Assembly (NCBI GenBank): GCA_013397935.1
Contig: VZRN01006619.1
Location: 733,757 to 797,756 of the forward strand
Length of the DNA: 64,000 bases
Source of the DNA: Dasyornis broadbenti
Lineage: Eukaryota; Chordata; Aves; Passeriformes; Dasyornithidae
Direction of reading: 5' to 3'
In this document: positions 49,776 to 61,690 of the stretch, piece by piece
How the letters are laid out: each line of letters opens with the position of its first letter
How positions within the stretch are numbered: position 1 is the first letter of the stretch
Program-made: the position numbers and the translations under genes
The notes under the pieces: generated by a model
The model's input: only the letters and a program-made list of their open reading frames with translations
What the model was told of the DNA's origin: nothing
The model's database searches: none

Positions 49776-52699
49776 AAAGATGGTAGCAGCTCACAAGGAG
49801 CGAGGAATCTATCCTGAGTATCAGAAGTACTGTAATAACAGTGTTAATTTATTAATGTCTTTATTGACTTTTAAGGCTGAAAAAGTAATTCACAGTCTAA
49901 CATATAGTCCTTTTCTCATCAATTTATAAAATGCTGTAAACCAAGTAATTTCTTCATTCTTTGTGTCTTCCTTCCACCTCAGGATGTTCTATGATTCCAG
50001 GATTCAGAAATAGTAGAGTGGAAAACATGCTGGTCTTGGATAATTTCTCATGGTGCTGGAAGATCTGCAGATACCTTAGATCCACTAAAGAATTAATCTA
50101 AAACACATGGATTTATTCCAAGACAGAGGCATCTTGCATCATGTAAGTTAGAGAAGATGATATGGAAAGTAAAGAGCAGGCTTCTCAGAAGACACTTTTG
50201 ATGCACAACTTGAGGTATTCAGAGCTTAGTATTTGAGATATTGAGTATCAGTGGCTGAGCTCTGTGCTGCAGAGTTTTGTATTTGGATAATTGGGGCTAA
50301 GTGCTCCCATTTTGGTTACCTAAAGCCAAATGATACATTCAGACATGCTGGTCTCCATGTTTTCCCCAAGCTCTTGTAGGGAATCGCTGAAATGAAGAGT
50401 GTTTCTCAGAAATCACAATTCCTAGCGCAAATGCCAGACCACACCACTTTTGAGACAAAATAGGCATTTCTTAATCTCTCTTTGCTAATGGCAGTAGCTC
50501 TGAAGCAATTAATTCAATAATAAAGATGGAAATAGAAGCCAGGAAATGCTGAATGTCTTCCCATGTTTTTACAATACTCCCTACGAATAGGATTAACCTT
50601 TTCCTGTCTACTCTGTATTTGTTAGTAAAGCTGTCATTTCAGAAATGGGCATTTTTCATTACTGTGTTCAGGAGCTGCATTCTTCTTGCATTTTTGCTCT
50701 AACTGTACATTACCCCATTAGGTTTTCATTTATTTGTTTATTTTGTTTTGCTTCCCAATTAGAAGTCAGGAGATAAATGCGAAGAGTCACCCATTCTGTT
50801 CCAGTGGGTGGAACACCAAACATTTGTCTTTCAAGAGGCTGAGTATATTTGTCTATGTGTGTGTGTGTGCATTCCTTGGCGGAATGCAGAATATTTATTC
50901 CTGATTAAACTATCTTTCTTCTCCTGATACTTTTTAGGTGCTGTAACAATGATATATGTGTGTGCGCTATGGTTATGCGTATTTTATTTATTTTTATATT
51001 GATTTTTGGTTTTGCCACATGAACTTCAGCACCCAAGTACCACAGGTTTTCTGTCTGATATTTTTCTCTATTTCTGGGTACATTTCTTGGCTGGGTTGTC
51101 TGCACTTCAGCTGTTCTTAAATGCCTCTGGTGTAGGTTTGATCCATTGGAGGACGTAAGAGTTGTCTGCACTTGCTGTTTCCTGACCTTTTCTAGATTTG
51201 GTAACAGAGTGCCCTGTGCATGTGTGTCAGTGACGCTTTTGTTCTAAGAAGCCCTGGCTTGGCAGTTGTTGTTCAGCTGTGAGGCAGAGATCCCCTTTCC
51301 CTGGTGCAGAGAGGAATGAGTCTGATTATAGCAGAGCTGTTGGGGGGTCTGGCTTTCCATGGCTGTGAACGTCTCAGGAAAAGTAGTTGCTAGGAGAAGA
51401 CTGCATAGTATTTAGGGCAAGGGTGGTGGCTCTGCCTTCAGTAACAAAGCTGATTTATTTATAATTTGGGGAACAGAAATCAAACCATCTAATGGTGCAA
51501 TCTGTGTAGGATTTTTCACTGCCAAACCTTCCACTGCTAAAGCAGTTCCAAAATGTTCCAGTTGCATTGGATGGCATTTCTGCTGAGCTGGCTGTGAAGA
51601 TTAATTCATATCTGTTCCTACACTTTAACTCTTCTTTCGTGTCTCTGTTTTTTGGGGCTCTTTTTGTTTGTTCAGTTTGATTTAATTTTTTTCATAGACT
51701 GGATGAGGTGGTTTAACGGCAAAGGGAAGGCTTTCTTCAAGCAAAGCCTCTTTCCAGGATGTTTGGGATGTCACATGCAGAGCTCAGAGTCTCAGGGCTG
51801 TGTGACTTGTCCTAAGACACAGCCTATGAGGAGTAGGTAGGGGGCATTGTCACCCTTCCACTGGTGACTCAGTGGAGCTGAATTTCTCTCTTTCACCCTC
51901 TGTTTACCAAACAGCTGTTTCAGGAAAGCTCCCTGCATTCACAGTCAGACTCCTTAGGTTAGCCATCACCAGACTACCTTGTTAAATGTCTGTGTACATT
52001 TGAGGCTACCATCAGTCAACAGTCCTCAGGTGGTGATTGTGCCAGTTGTGTACAAAGCAGCAGTACAAGAAGGGTCCATGTCCTGCTTACCCCTGTCAGA
52101 GATTGCTGCCAGTCAGAAAAGAATCCACAAACCTTTCTGAGGTTTGCTGCCCAGAAAAGAGCAGTGGGGTCAGCAGCGATGGCAGCTGGCAGGAGTTGCA
52201 GTGAATATGGTGAGCTGGAAGGACAGGAGGCTGAGTTATGATTTGAGCACTAAAACGTTTTGTTCCAGCTTTGGGTGTTGTCCCCTGTATTATCTGTCTT
52301 TATGATCCAATATCTTCTCCTGTTAGTCCAGGAAACATGCAGCAAGTACTATGCTTGAAATACGCAGCAACTATTAAATGGCAAGTTCTGTGTACTATGA
52401 TGATTATACAAATATTCTTGCAGAGAGATCTGTGCCTTATACTTGATAATATCCCATCATTAATTGTAACAATGTTGTGGATTGTCTGCCAACATGCAGT
52501 CTAAAAGCTCACACTAAATAATCCTGACACGGGAAAAAACTTGGATAACAGATTTCCAAGTACTTATTTGGCTACGATATACAAGTAAGACAGCCTGCTT
52601 CACTGCTGATGATTCACTGCTTCAAGAATTTGGGCTGGATGACCTAATGGCTTCATTTGGAGAGAAGACAGTTCTTGCTTAGAGCAAGCATGCCTGGAG

Positions 52700-53050
52700 C
52701 AGACGGCTAATTTACACTTGCTTACTGCAGCACACCACCCAGCCCTGCCTTTGTGGTGCCTGTACAGCAGTCAAAATGCTGGCTGGAGCGATGCTGCTAC
52801 TGTCGGCCCTTACAGTCCCCGAGGCAGGAGTGTGTGGTGGCCCCATACCTCGTGCTGTGGTTCCCAGCCCGTGTGTAACCCAAAATTCCGGTGTGGGGAG
52901 CAGAAGCGCTGCTGTAACGCCGCGGCGGTGCGGAGGTGACGGCGCATTCCAGGTCACAGCGCGGGGTGGAAGTTCCCCCTGCTGGAGAAACAGATCCATT
53001 GCGGCCGGCGGAACAGTGCGGCTGTGCACATGTTCTCCGAAAATTAATTT
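52700..53050. other. CpG-rich patch upstream of REEP1
   Basis: Local CpG density is raised (cgccgcggcggtgcggaggt around 52,919-52,938), about 1.1-1.8 kb upstream of the main REEP1 island. One open frame at 52,776-53,060 begins with a hydrophobic leader-like run (MLAGAMLLLSALTVPEAG) but then turns low-complexity. I do not call a gene. Confidence 0.4.
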
Positions 53051-53214
53051 CTGGAAGTAATGAACTTTAACTACGTGTCTGTCTATACCTGAAGGTTGTG
53101 GGTTGTTGGTGTGTCTATCCCTAGACGTATTGGTTTTCCGAGGACCAGATCCAGAGAGCCAACATAAGAAAAGGTGATCCTGTTAGGGAGGACTTTTGAG
53201 CTCAGCAGAAGAAA

Positions 53215-53332
53215 GGTGAGGTGTAAAGTCAGGTTGGATGGAGGTCTGAGCAACCTGTTCCTGCCCGTGGAAGGGAGTTGGAACGAGATGACTTTTAAGG
53301 TCCCTTTCAACCCAAACCATTCTATGATAAGG
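53215..53332 (+). mobile_element. CR1 LINE 3' fragment
   Basis: caggttggatggaggtctga, then gagcaacctgttcctgcccg and tttcaacccaaaccattcta are the CR1 3' end in forward orientation, about 0.9 kb upstream of the REEP1 CpG island. Confidence 0.9.
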
Positions 53333-54149
53333 GCTTGATACTGTGGACAGAACTGTGAGGATGTCTGTGGTAACCTGGGACTAGAAAAGTCTGTGATCAG
53401 CTCCTAGAACTGCTGCCTCAGGTTTGAGACGTTCCGTCTCTCAGTACAAGAGTTCCTCCCGGGTTACTCACAGCACATGAGAGATTTTCAGCCCCTTTCT
53501 TCTATGCTGTCTCAGAATGACAGGGAAAATTTGCTGCAGATGCCCAGTCTTCGAAAAGAACAATGTGTGGGGCATGGAGGCAAGGGTCCTGCAGTGCACC
53601 CAGGGTGGCTGGAGCACTGGTCCTGATGCCAAAAATAGGCCAACTGCTCCACAGACCAGCCTCCAAGTGAAGCTTGGGGCTGGTCTGATGGCAGGCTTGA
53701 GATCTCAAAATTACTGCGAGACAAAACCTCATCATGAATTGCCATGGCCATGTGTGCTTCCAGTAGAAAGGAAAAAACAAAGCAGGGAAAGATGATTTCA
53801 GGCAATCTAACCACATTTGGCATGCACTGGTGAAAGAAAGGAAAAGAAGAACCCAAATGAAACTCAAGGAGAGCAACCTGCAGGTCAAGCCAACATATGT
53901 TTTGTGTGTGGGCAGCTGTTCCTCATGGAAATTGGACTTGACAGCCGTGAGACCCCCTAATGAAAAGTGATGTTGAGGAGAGATTGCTGATTGTCATCAC
54001 TGATGATGATGGGAATTTACCTGGATCGTATGGCTAATACCCTTGTCCGTTGTGCCTGGACACTTTGGTGGGTGTGGGAAAATCCTTCTCCTATGGATCG
54101 AAGACACCCCTCAACCCCGTGCCTTAGCTTTGCCTTTGCTTTGATGTGA

Positions 54150-54544
54150 ACAGTCCGTAGGTTTTCCTTCGTGTCCTCTGCTGCGGTGGTCCAGAAGCAC
54201 CCGCGTACCTGCCCGGTGCCGCGGGTGGGGCAGGGACCCCCTCTGCACCCAAAAGCTCCGCGCACGCCCCGACGTTTCCCGCTGGGGAGTCCGGCGGGAG
54301 CGGGGAGCATGGGGGGCTCCTCCTCCTCCCGCGGGGGGCGGCTGCGGGCCCTGCCCAGTGTGGGCGGCTGGGCCCGGCTGCGCGTTGGCTGCGGGCGGCG
54401 CCGCCAGTGAGGCTGCGCTGAGGCTGCGGGGCCGGATGGCCGAGCCTCCCGCCCCGCGCACTCGGGTGGCGGCCGGCAGCGGGCGAGGACACCGGGCGAG
54501 CCCTCCCTGCCGGGAGAGCCAGCCCTGCGGCACACGGCAGCGCC
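54150..54544 (+). promoter_or_regulatory. REEP1: REEP1 promoter / 5' UTR within CpG island
   Basis: This CpG-dense sequence runs into the REEP1 start codon, and the island continues to about 55,130 within intron 1. No TATA box is evident. The start codon context gcgccATGG is strong. An upstream ATG at 54,436-54,438 (ccggATGg, C at -3) opens an overlapping frame. The transcription start is not determinable from sequence alone. Confidence 0.65.
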
Positions 54545-54576
54545 ATGGTGTCATGGATCATCTCCAGGCTAGTGGT
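54436..54576 (+). other. Upstream ORF overlapping the REEP1 start codon
   Basis: Starting at the ATG at 54,436, 47 codons (MAEPPAPRTRVAAGSG...) run open through the end of exon 1, in a different frame from REEP1. If the transcript starts upstream of 54,436, this frame would overlap the main start. Its start context is weaker than that of the main ATG. Confidence 0.4.
54545..54576 (+). CDS. REEP1: REEP1 exon 1 coding part (residues 1-11)
   Basis: The exon encodes MVSWIISRLV plus two bases of the next Val codon, then the perfect donor GT|gtgagt at 54,577. This is the exact N-terminus of REEP1 (and REEP2), which starts the first hairpin membrane segment. REEP1 is an ER-shaping protein of the DP1/Yop1 family that links ER tubules to microtubules; in humans it is mutated in hereditary spastic paraplegia SPG31. 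The choice of REEP1 over REEP2 rests on synteny with KDM3A and CHMP3. Later exons were not found in the window. Confidence 0.88.
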
Positions 54577-57574
54577 GTGAGTAGCTGCCGCTCGGCACCT
54601 GCAGCGTGTGCCCGGTGTGCCCGCATGTCCGCGTGTGTGTGTGCGGTGTCGGCGCCGCCCGTCCCGCTCGCCCCTGCTGTGGATACTGGGCTAAATATAG
54701 CAGGTTGTTGTCGGGGCCGGGGCTCTCGGCTGCCCGGCGGGTGAGGCAGGAGGTAGGTGGGTCAGATGGGATTTTCCAGCATGAGAAAATCACCGGGGGG
54801 TGGAGGGCAAAGCGCTGCCGCGCTGTACAGCGCAAGGTGACAGGGGTGAAAAAGAGCGGGTGACATCGCCCGGCGCTTGGCGATGGACAGGTTCGGGGTC
54901 CAGAGGGGGAATGGAGCATCAACGGGTGGGAAAATAGACATGGATTTGGGCAGCGGCGCTTTGTTGCCGGGCTCGGCGTGGCTGGGGGCTCGCGAGGGGG
55001 CGTGGGAGAGGCGGCCGCGGGGTCTCCCAGTCGCCGCCGCCGCTCTCTTATATCTGTTTTGCAAAAGAAATATCAAATATTCCTTTCCTCTTTGCAACTT
55101 GCCGCCCACCCTCTCAAAAGACGGTCTCGCTCTCCCTTTAATCTGTCAGCCTGGGAGAAGAAGCGTATGGCTCTTCGCACTTGTCCTACAGCTTTTCCAT
55201 GGCTTAAAGTGCTCTAGGTGGGAATACATGTGAAAATTCCCTGAAAATTCTTCTCAGGCAACAGGGAAAACCGAAGCAAGCTCGAGATATATGTTTGTCT
55301 GCCCGACCTGAGAAAAGGTTTAGTGAGAAAACGGCATTTTTGATGCTATTTGGAAAATTCCTGGAGGAGGGGGATTACAGGCTTAAGGTGGGGCAGGAGG
55401 ATGGCTGATCTCCCTTCTGGAAATGTGACTGGGGAAGGCTAATATATGGCATCAGATGAATAATTTGCCAGTTTTCTCTGTCAGGTACATATAGATGCAT
55501 CTCCTGCAGATTCAGGAGAACATCTGTTGTGCTCTTAAGTTATTTTAATGGGTCTGTGAGGGCCTGTCACTTTCTTTGTCTGAAAGAAACGTGCCATGAT
55601 GTTGCACCATCAGCATGTTTCCAGAAAAGCATTTTCAAGGTCTCTTTTGCCGTTTGAGATGAAACATCAAAAGGAAAACTTACCTTCATCTTAGTTATGT
55701 CTCTGTATCAGTAAGACATTGAGTGTCAGATATAAAGATTTTAGGGGGCTCTAGAGTAGGATTTAGCCCCTGGAAGTCTGTCATCTGGATTCAGCTGCAG
55801 CTAGCCATTATTTGGCTTGCACTTCATTCTGGGAAAGCTTGTTAAATATTTAAAAGATTTAATTTGAACAGTATAACTGTGCAGATATCTCTGCCAGCAA
55901 TGTGAGATGTAGCATGTATTGTCTAAGGCAGCTTTCCTTTCTTCTCTACTAGACTAATTTCTGCTTTGAAAAAAAATGTATTATCGTGTAACTCAGCTAA
56001 TCCTCAAGAACAAAGAATGTCTACACAGAGATGGTAGTTTAACTTGTCTCAGCACATACACATCCACATAAATGTTTTCATCTAAGACACACGGTCTGGG
56101 CAAAAATCTGATAGGGGCAGGACCTGGAGCAGTTGACCAGTCAGGTAATTAGCTGAGCACACAAACCTTCCTGTTCTCTTCAGTGTTATCCGAATAACGT
56201 CACAGCATGGAATCAGCTGTGCAGAGGACAGTACCAGTTATTTGTTATGCTGCATTTTCAATAGCAAATCATGAATATGCAGTGTAAATATTAATTATTT
56301 AGTAGTCATAAGTAAGAATAAGTAAGAATTTCAGAAGGAAGCCTAGGGCAAGCCAAGCTTGGTCACCACTTTCTTTCCACTACTGAGTGTACATCCATCC
56401 TTTGAGAATGTTTTGCACCAGGAAGTTCTGGTTTGTTACGATCCCAGCAATAAACTAGGACTCCTTAGAGTATTGCTTAAAACACCATTTGCTAGAGGTA
56501 GCATTGCAAAGAAAAAGAGGAGAGCATAAATAATCTTACATTCCATCAGATCCTGGAAACCCCGAGGTGCCTGACATGGAAGAAGCCTCCAGTCTGACGC
56601 AGCACACCATGCAGATCTGTCTGTGGAAAGGTTCCCTTACACTTTGTTCTTTTCAGCTCTCAGAGCATTTTCTTTTGATTTCTAAATACATTTCCATTCA
56701 TCACTCCTACTGCCAGATGAAAAGGATGTTCACAAGAGAGCTTGCTGCTACACTTAGATGAAGACAAAGATGGGCAGGTGGTTTAATTTCAGGTGATGAG
56801 CGAGTTGGTCCTGCATCCAAGAGGTATGTGCATCCCAACACAGGCCAGACAGCCAGGATACACCTCTAGCACACCACAGACCTGCACCCATTCAGGGTAA
56901 CTGTGAGTTGGAGCCCTGACTCCTTGGTGTACAGTGGTCTTCAGATTAGGATCATGGCAAAGATTTAATCTATCTAATCCGATTTGCCGTCTCATTATGC
57001 ATCACTAGTAAATCCATCAGTACAGATACCTGTGCTTTAAGTAGAATGGCCACCTGGTTGGGCTTTTTTGCTCCCCTGCTTGTCTCTATGTAGTTGTTTT
57101 TTCATTAAATCTTATTAGCTGATAAGGATTATGAGGAAAGTGGTGTGGTATGCTTTAGTCACACTGTGAATATTGCTTTGTGTTCTTACGACTTCTGCTG
57201 ATCTCCACAGGGTTGTGTGTGATATGACTCAGCTAACAGAAAGGGCTGTAAAACAAAAAGCAAGCCTTTGCTTTGTCTCTTTGGTGCTTTGCTGCTTCCA
57301 CTGTCTCTGATTTGGTTGTTACTGGCTCTGTCCTGGCAGCTTCTGTTTCTAAAATGTTGCTGAAGGAGAAGAGCCTGACAGCACTTCTCACCTTTTTCAG
57401 CCAGAAGTCAGGCTGCAAACCTTCTCTTACCTCATTTCACCTTTAGTGTTTGGGCTTTATTTCCAGAGTGCTGGCTGGTTCTGTTCTGCCTGCAGAGCTC
57501 TGTGCTGGGAACCCACAAAAGAGAAATGATAACTTCAGAGCAGCATCTTACACTGCCATAGCTGTGTGTTAAAG

Positions 57575-57670
57575 TCAAAGACTTTATTACGTTCAGAAAC
57601 TGCACTAGGTTCTGTACAAATTCAAAACAAAAAGATAGTCCTGTCCCCAGATATCTTTTTTCTCTAAGAG
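57575..57670 (+). mobile_element. Ancient CR1/L3-like repeat fragment
   Basis: actgcactaggttctgtaca ... gatagtcctgtccccagat resembles an old amniote repeat reading 'aagcactgtacaa...agacagtccctgcccc'. Judged by eye only. Confidence 0.35.
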
Positions 57671-59074
57671 CTCAGTTCTCATTCTCCTGTGGCACTACTC
57701 CCAGGTATTTTTCTACTCATCTCATTGAGAACAAAATCGAGATTTTTTTGTTCTCATGGCGGTGGATTGCAGGTGACTTTTCCACCAAGGAATGCCTGTG
57801 ATCATTGAAATCGTAATTGTTGCATCGTGGAGTTACTTGTTCCTATGTCTCTCAGAATAACTGGAATGGGGTAACATTGTTATTTTTGGGTTAATTACAG
57901 CACCTTTTTAATTCTTCTTCTCTGAGTACATCTCAAAGGACATCCTGGAGCACCTGTATCTGTTTCCTCATCTGTGAAGTGTAATGAACTATTCTAACAG
58001 TGTAATGAACAGTTTCTTGAGGCAGACCAGAAGGGACCAACAGTCTGTCCTACCAATGTCTACAGGCACTTTGAAGTTAAAAGTGGTGTATATAAATGCA
58101 GCCTATTGTATTGACATGGGAATCCTGTCCTTTCTTAGAAATGTGAAACTTGGTTTATGGGCTTGGGATCATGCAGAACAGAAATAAAGGTTTTTGGCTC
58201 TCATTCGGAAAGTTAGGCACGTCACAATATCTGTTGAAAGCCTTTCAATCTGGAACACATGGCAGAGGAAGGAAATGTCAGTAGCAATGAGTCTGGGTTA
58301 GACAGGTTATCAGTAGATGAGATGACACTGTGCGGTGACTTAGGCATTTGAATTCCTCCTGTGAGAAACTTAGGAAGTGCATTGCAGATTATTATAAAAT
58401 GGTTAAGTATGTTCTTCATGGCAAAAATCCACAGCCTTAATTATGCTTTTTTTGGCCTACATTTATTTTCTTTTAAATCAGAATGTCATTAATGGCCTCT
58501 CTGTTCTCTTATGTTTTGATGTGGAAGAGAATGGCAGCCTTAGATATGTTCATTGGGAATTCCCATCCTTGTGTGGAAGTAACAGGGATTTGGGGATTGT
58601 CAGAGGTATCCTTTCTTCCGTCTGTCCCTGGAAGTAGTTGGATTCTGAACAAAATCAAAGGGGAACCAAAGAGTTCTTTAAACTGATGCATGAAATTTCC
58701 TTCTCTGTCACAGTTTGTCAGCTTTCTCTTTCTTGGTTATTGTGATGCCATTTTAGCAAGGCTGTGTGAGATCGGCCACCCCCATCCTCATCTGGTGTCA
58801 ATCCATAGTGCTGTTGAGTCAGACATTGATTTCATCTTTATATCAGTAAAGAATTTCTGTTTTAAAGAAAGTTAGCAGATCCTTCCCTCTCCTTCTTTTC
58901 ATGTGTATGGGAAGCCTGAAGAAATTTATGAATAAAACAAAACCTGAAAAGTCATGTCATGGATTTTATCTGATGGTAGAAAATGATAACTTGTGTCTTT
59001 ATGAGAGGCAGAGACAGGATCCACTCAAACAGGCAAGGGCTGCTCTCATAAAAGCAGAGCACAGCTTCAAGCTG

Positions 59075-59174
59075 TTGGTTATTGATTCATCAGCGATAGT
59101 GTTTCAGTTGATATATATCATGTATTGGTTATTGATACATCAGCATTTGCACTGCAGTTAACATACATCACATA
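59075..59174. repeat. Diverged 50-bp tandem duplication
   Basis: Two adjacent 50-bp units both begin ttggttattgat. Unit 1 is 59,075-59,124 and unit 2 is 59,125-59,174. They differ mainly in the middle. Confidence 0.8.
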
Positions 59175-59971
59175 TGTGAAGGTCCTTCACAGCCTGCTTT
59201 ATTTACTTGGTACTGGTAGGTGACATGAAGGATTCAAGTGTTCATTGCTCTCTACAGGCCTTGTACCAGCAGTGTAAAATTATCTGAATATACAGCAAAG
59301 GACCCAAACAACAGCTTGAGCTCCCAGCCAAGGCTGTGGCATGAGTTTGCAGTAAACTCTTCTGTGCTATGGAGCTGGGAAGTGGGAAGGGCAGACCACC
59401 TGTCATACTTGCAGAGTTTGCTAATAAACTTTGCCTATAAAAAAGGTGGTGTAATCCCTCCAAAACAGAGGCTGCAGTCCTTTGTGTGAAGAGCATGTGG
59501 TCTCTGTGGCTGCCAGCTCAGTTTGGCGTCTACCATGTGCATCCCTGCTGCAGCCTTTGGCTCTGCTGAGGGGGCAGAACCTGTTGGTGACAGTAAGTGA
59601 CAGAGGAGCGCTCAGCGCAGGTGCGACATTTGCTGTGCCCTTGATGTGAAATGTGACCGTGTGATCACGCTGCAGGGGACAGCACTGCCTGCTGCTCTGG
59701 CAGCCGTGACCCAGATTCTCCTGCCCAAGCACAGATGTGCTGGAAATGCTCGTGGCCCCAACGGGGAAGTTTTTCTGGTGTGCACATCACAGATCTTACT
59801 GGTTCTGGTGTGGTAAGGAAGGATGTTTTACCAGCCTGGAAGCTATGGAATATAGCCAAGGGGCTTGGCCTTTGCAGCTGCCTTTGTACAGCATTTTGCC
59901 TTAGTGGGACCCTTTCCATTCACTGTATTAAAGCATTTTGAAGCATTAATTTAGTGTTGTGTCATCAGAAC

Positions 59972-60060
59972 GATTTTTACTGCCATTGTACAGGTAAGGA
60001 TGCTGAGACACACAGAGATCAAGTGATGTGTCCAATATTCCACAGAGTAACAAGTCATTT
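59972..60060 (-). mobile_element. MIR-like ancient SINE core
   Basis: tttttactgccattgtacag, then ctgagacacacagagatcaa and gtgatgtgtccaatattcca follow the complement of the MIR core ('ttttacagatgaggaaactgaggcacagag...gtgacttgcccaaggtca'). Confidence 0.5.
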
Positions 60061-61319
60061 ATTTCCTCCAGGCTCCTTGCTCAATAAATTAATAAAATGG
60101 AACCTGATAAAGGGAATTGGGAACTGTGTGTGTGGCTTTTTAAATGGATTTTTGATGAGTGTGAGAGAGCAAAACTACAGACTTAAATATTTGCTACCTG
60201 AAGCAGTCAAACAAGCAAAGGCTGAAGTATTTTGAATCATTACCTATTCCCTTTCAGATCCTCAGTGCTGTCCTTACTGTCACATACAGCAAAAAGCAAC
60301 AGCCAGGCTGCCTAATACAGGCTACTAAGTCAGACACTACACTGCCTAAAATTGGTTTCTTAGTCTCAGGAGGGAAATTTAGATCCAAGGTACTCGACTT
60401 GTGGTCCACAGATGGCTGGCAGTCTTCTAAACATCAGTCAGTCAATGGAAATGTTCCAGCTCTAAACCAGAAGCCCTCACACAGACAGTTATATACTTCC
60501 CTTTTTAGACAGAAGATACCATTTTTTAACTTTACTTTTTTAGTTACAAGTTTTGTAATTATATCTACTTAATTACAGTTTTGTAAAATATTAACACTTC
60601 AATATTTGGCCAGTTCCATGTGACTTATTATTTGTCATCTCTCCTTAAGCAACAGTAGGATACAAAATGAGCTGTGTGTCTCTTTTAAAAGTTTGGATGG
60701 TCCAGTGATTAGGAAAGGCTGAGAAACTCTTCTGTGCTCTTACTACAGTTAACAGAGGGAGACTGGCATGTCTGAGGAGCTTCCATCAGAAGTTGTGTGT
60801 TACAGGGAGACCTGTTGGGTCAAGAGGAAATACTTGGTACAAATTGGAAGGAGGACGAGATACAATCATGCCTCCTGCTTCCTGAGCAGTTGGTTCTGAG
60901 CACTGCATTTGTGTTTCTGCTACCATGCCCTCAGCAGACAGAGCTGATACTTGGGAACTTTCAGCCTAATCATAAAGGTGGAGGAAGACCTGAGTGCTGC
61001 AGAAGTATTGGCCAGTTTGGATTGCTGCAAAACTTTTGAATGACAAAATTTCTTCCATGTCCTCATTAGGCAACAAGGATCTGAGTCTAGATTTCCTTTT
61101 GTTGTCTTGTCCACTTGACTGCATTGGGGCTACTCAGATTTCAGTTAGGTGTTGTTAGGTGAAATGGCCTAATGGAGGGATGCATCCATGTAATCAGGCT
61201 CTTCGCAAGCAAAACACTCATACGGCAAAATGTCACTTCGATCACCTGTGTGGTTGAAGTTTATCACATGCTGCTTTTTGTAGGGGAAGGTGCCACATAC
61301 TTTTGTTATCATTGGTATG

Positions 61320-61690
61320 CTACTTAGATTGCAAACTCTTTTGGGCAGCAGGTCTCATTTAGTATTTTTTATTTTACAATACCTAGACAATGGAGGTTAG
61401 TCTCTAGTTGGTTCTTATACATTCTGTAGTAATAGAAAAAAAAATAAGGTGTGAATACATGCAACTCTGCATTCTAGGAGAATAATTTTTGAGACTGATC
61501 CTATGCTCCTCAGTAATTTCACTGTGACACTACTGCTGGTGCAGTGTTCATGCTCTGTTTGGCATTTCACATGCATGTAGTAAGACAAAATTCCTGCTCT
61601 GAGGAGCTCCTAATTTAAACGGATACAATACAGGCAAAACAGATGGTGAGCAGAGTGGTGAGAAAGAGCTAGAAGAAGTGACAAAATGAA
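61320..61690 (+). mobile_element. Ancient CR1/L3-like repeat fragments
   Basis: ttagattgcaaactcttttg, gggcagcaggtctcattta and, further on, gctctgaggagctcctaatt resemble segments of old amniote LINEs ('attgtaagctctttggggcagg', 'aagagcttacaatctaaa'). The order and gaps suggest one or two degraded insertions. Confidence 0.4.

Larger units (their letters stand above)
38650..54100. other. KDM3A-REEP1 intergenic region
   Basis: About 15.5 kb lies between the two head-to-head promoters. Open frames are short, unspliced and unlike known families. Contents that I can name are listed separately (CR1, tRNA-derived SINE, ancient repeats, simple sequence, a CpG-rich patch). The interval 42,230-42,320 is extremely AT-rich. 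Distal regulatory elements are plausible but cannot be recognised by eye. Confidence 0.8.

Noticed and set aside
38300..54100. A novel protein-coding gene or multi-gene system in the intergenic region
   Set aside because: No open frame shows domain-like composition, paired splice sites or codon structure. What is recognisable is repeats and simple sequence.
37217..54545. Bidirectional promoter shared by KDM3A and REEP1
   Set aside because: The genes are head to head but their start codons are 17 kb apart and each has its own CpG island.
54017..54561. Minus-strand open frames of 145-172 codons opposite the REEP1 promoter
   Set aside because: They are shadows of the GC-rich island, with low-complexity Pro/Arg/Gly composition and no splice or family support.
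54545..54576. REEP2 as an alternative identity of the first exon
   Set aside because: REEP1 and REEP2 share this N-terminus, but the KDM3A-CHMP3 neighbourhood is that of REEP1.
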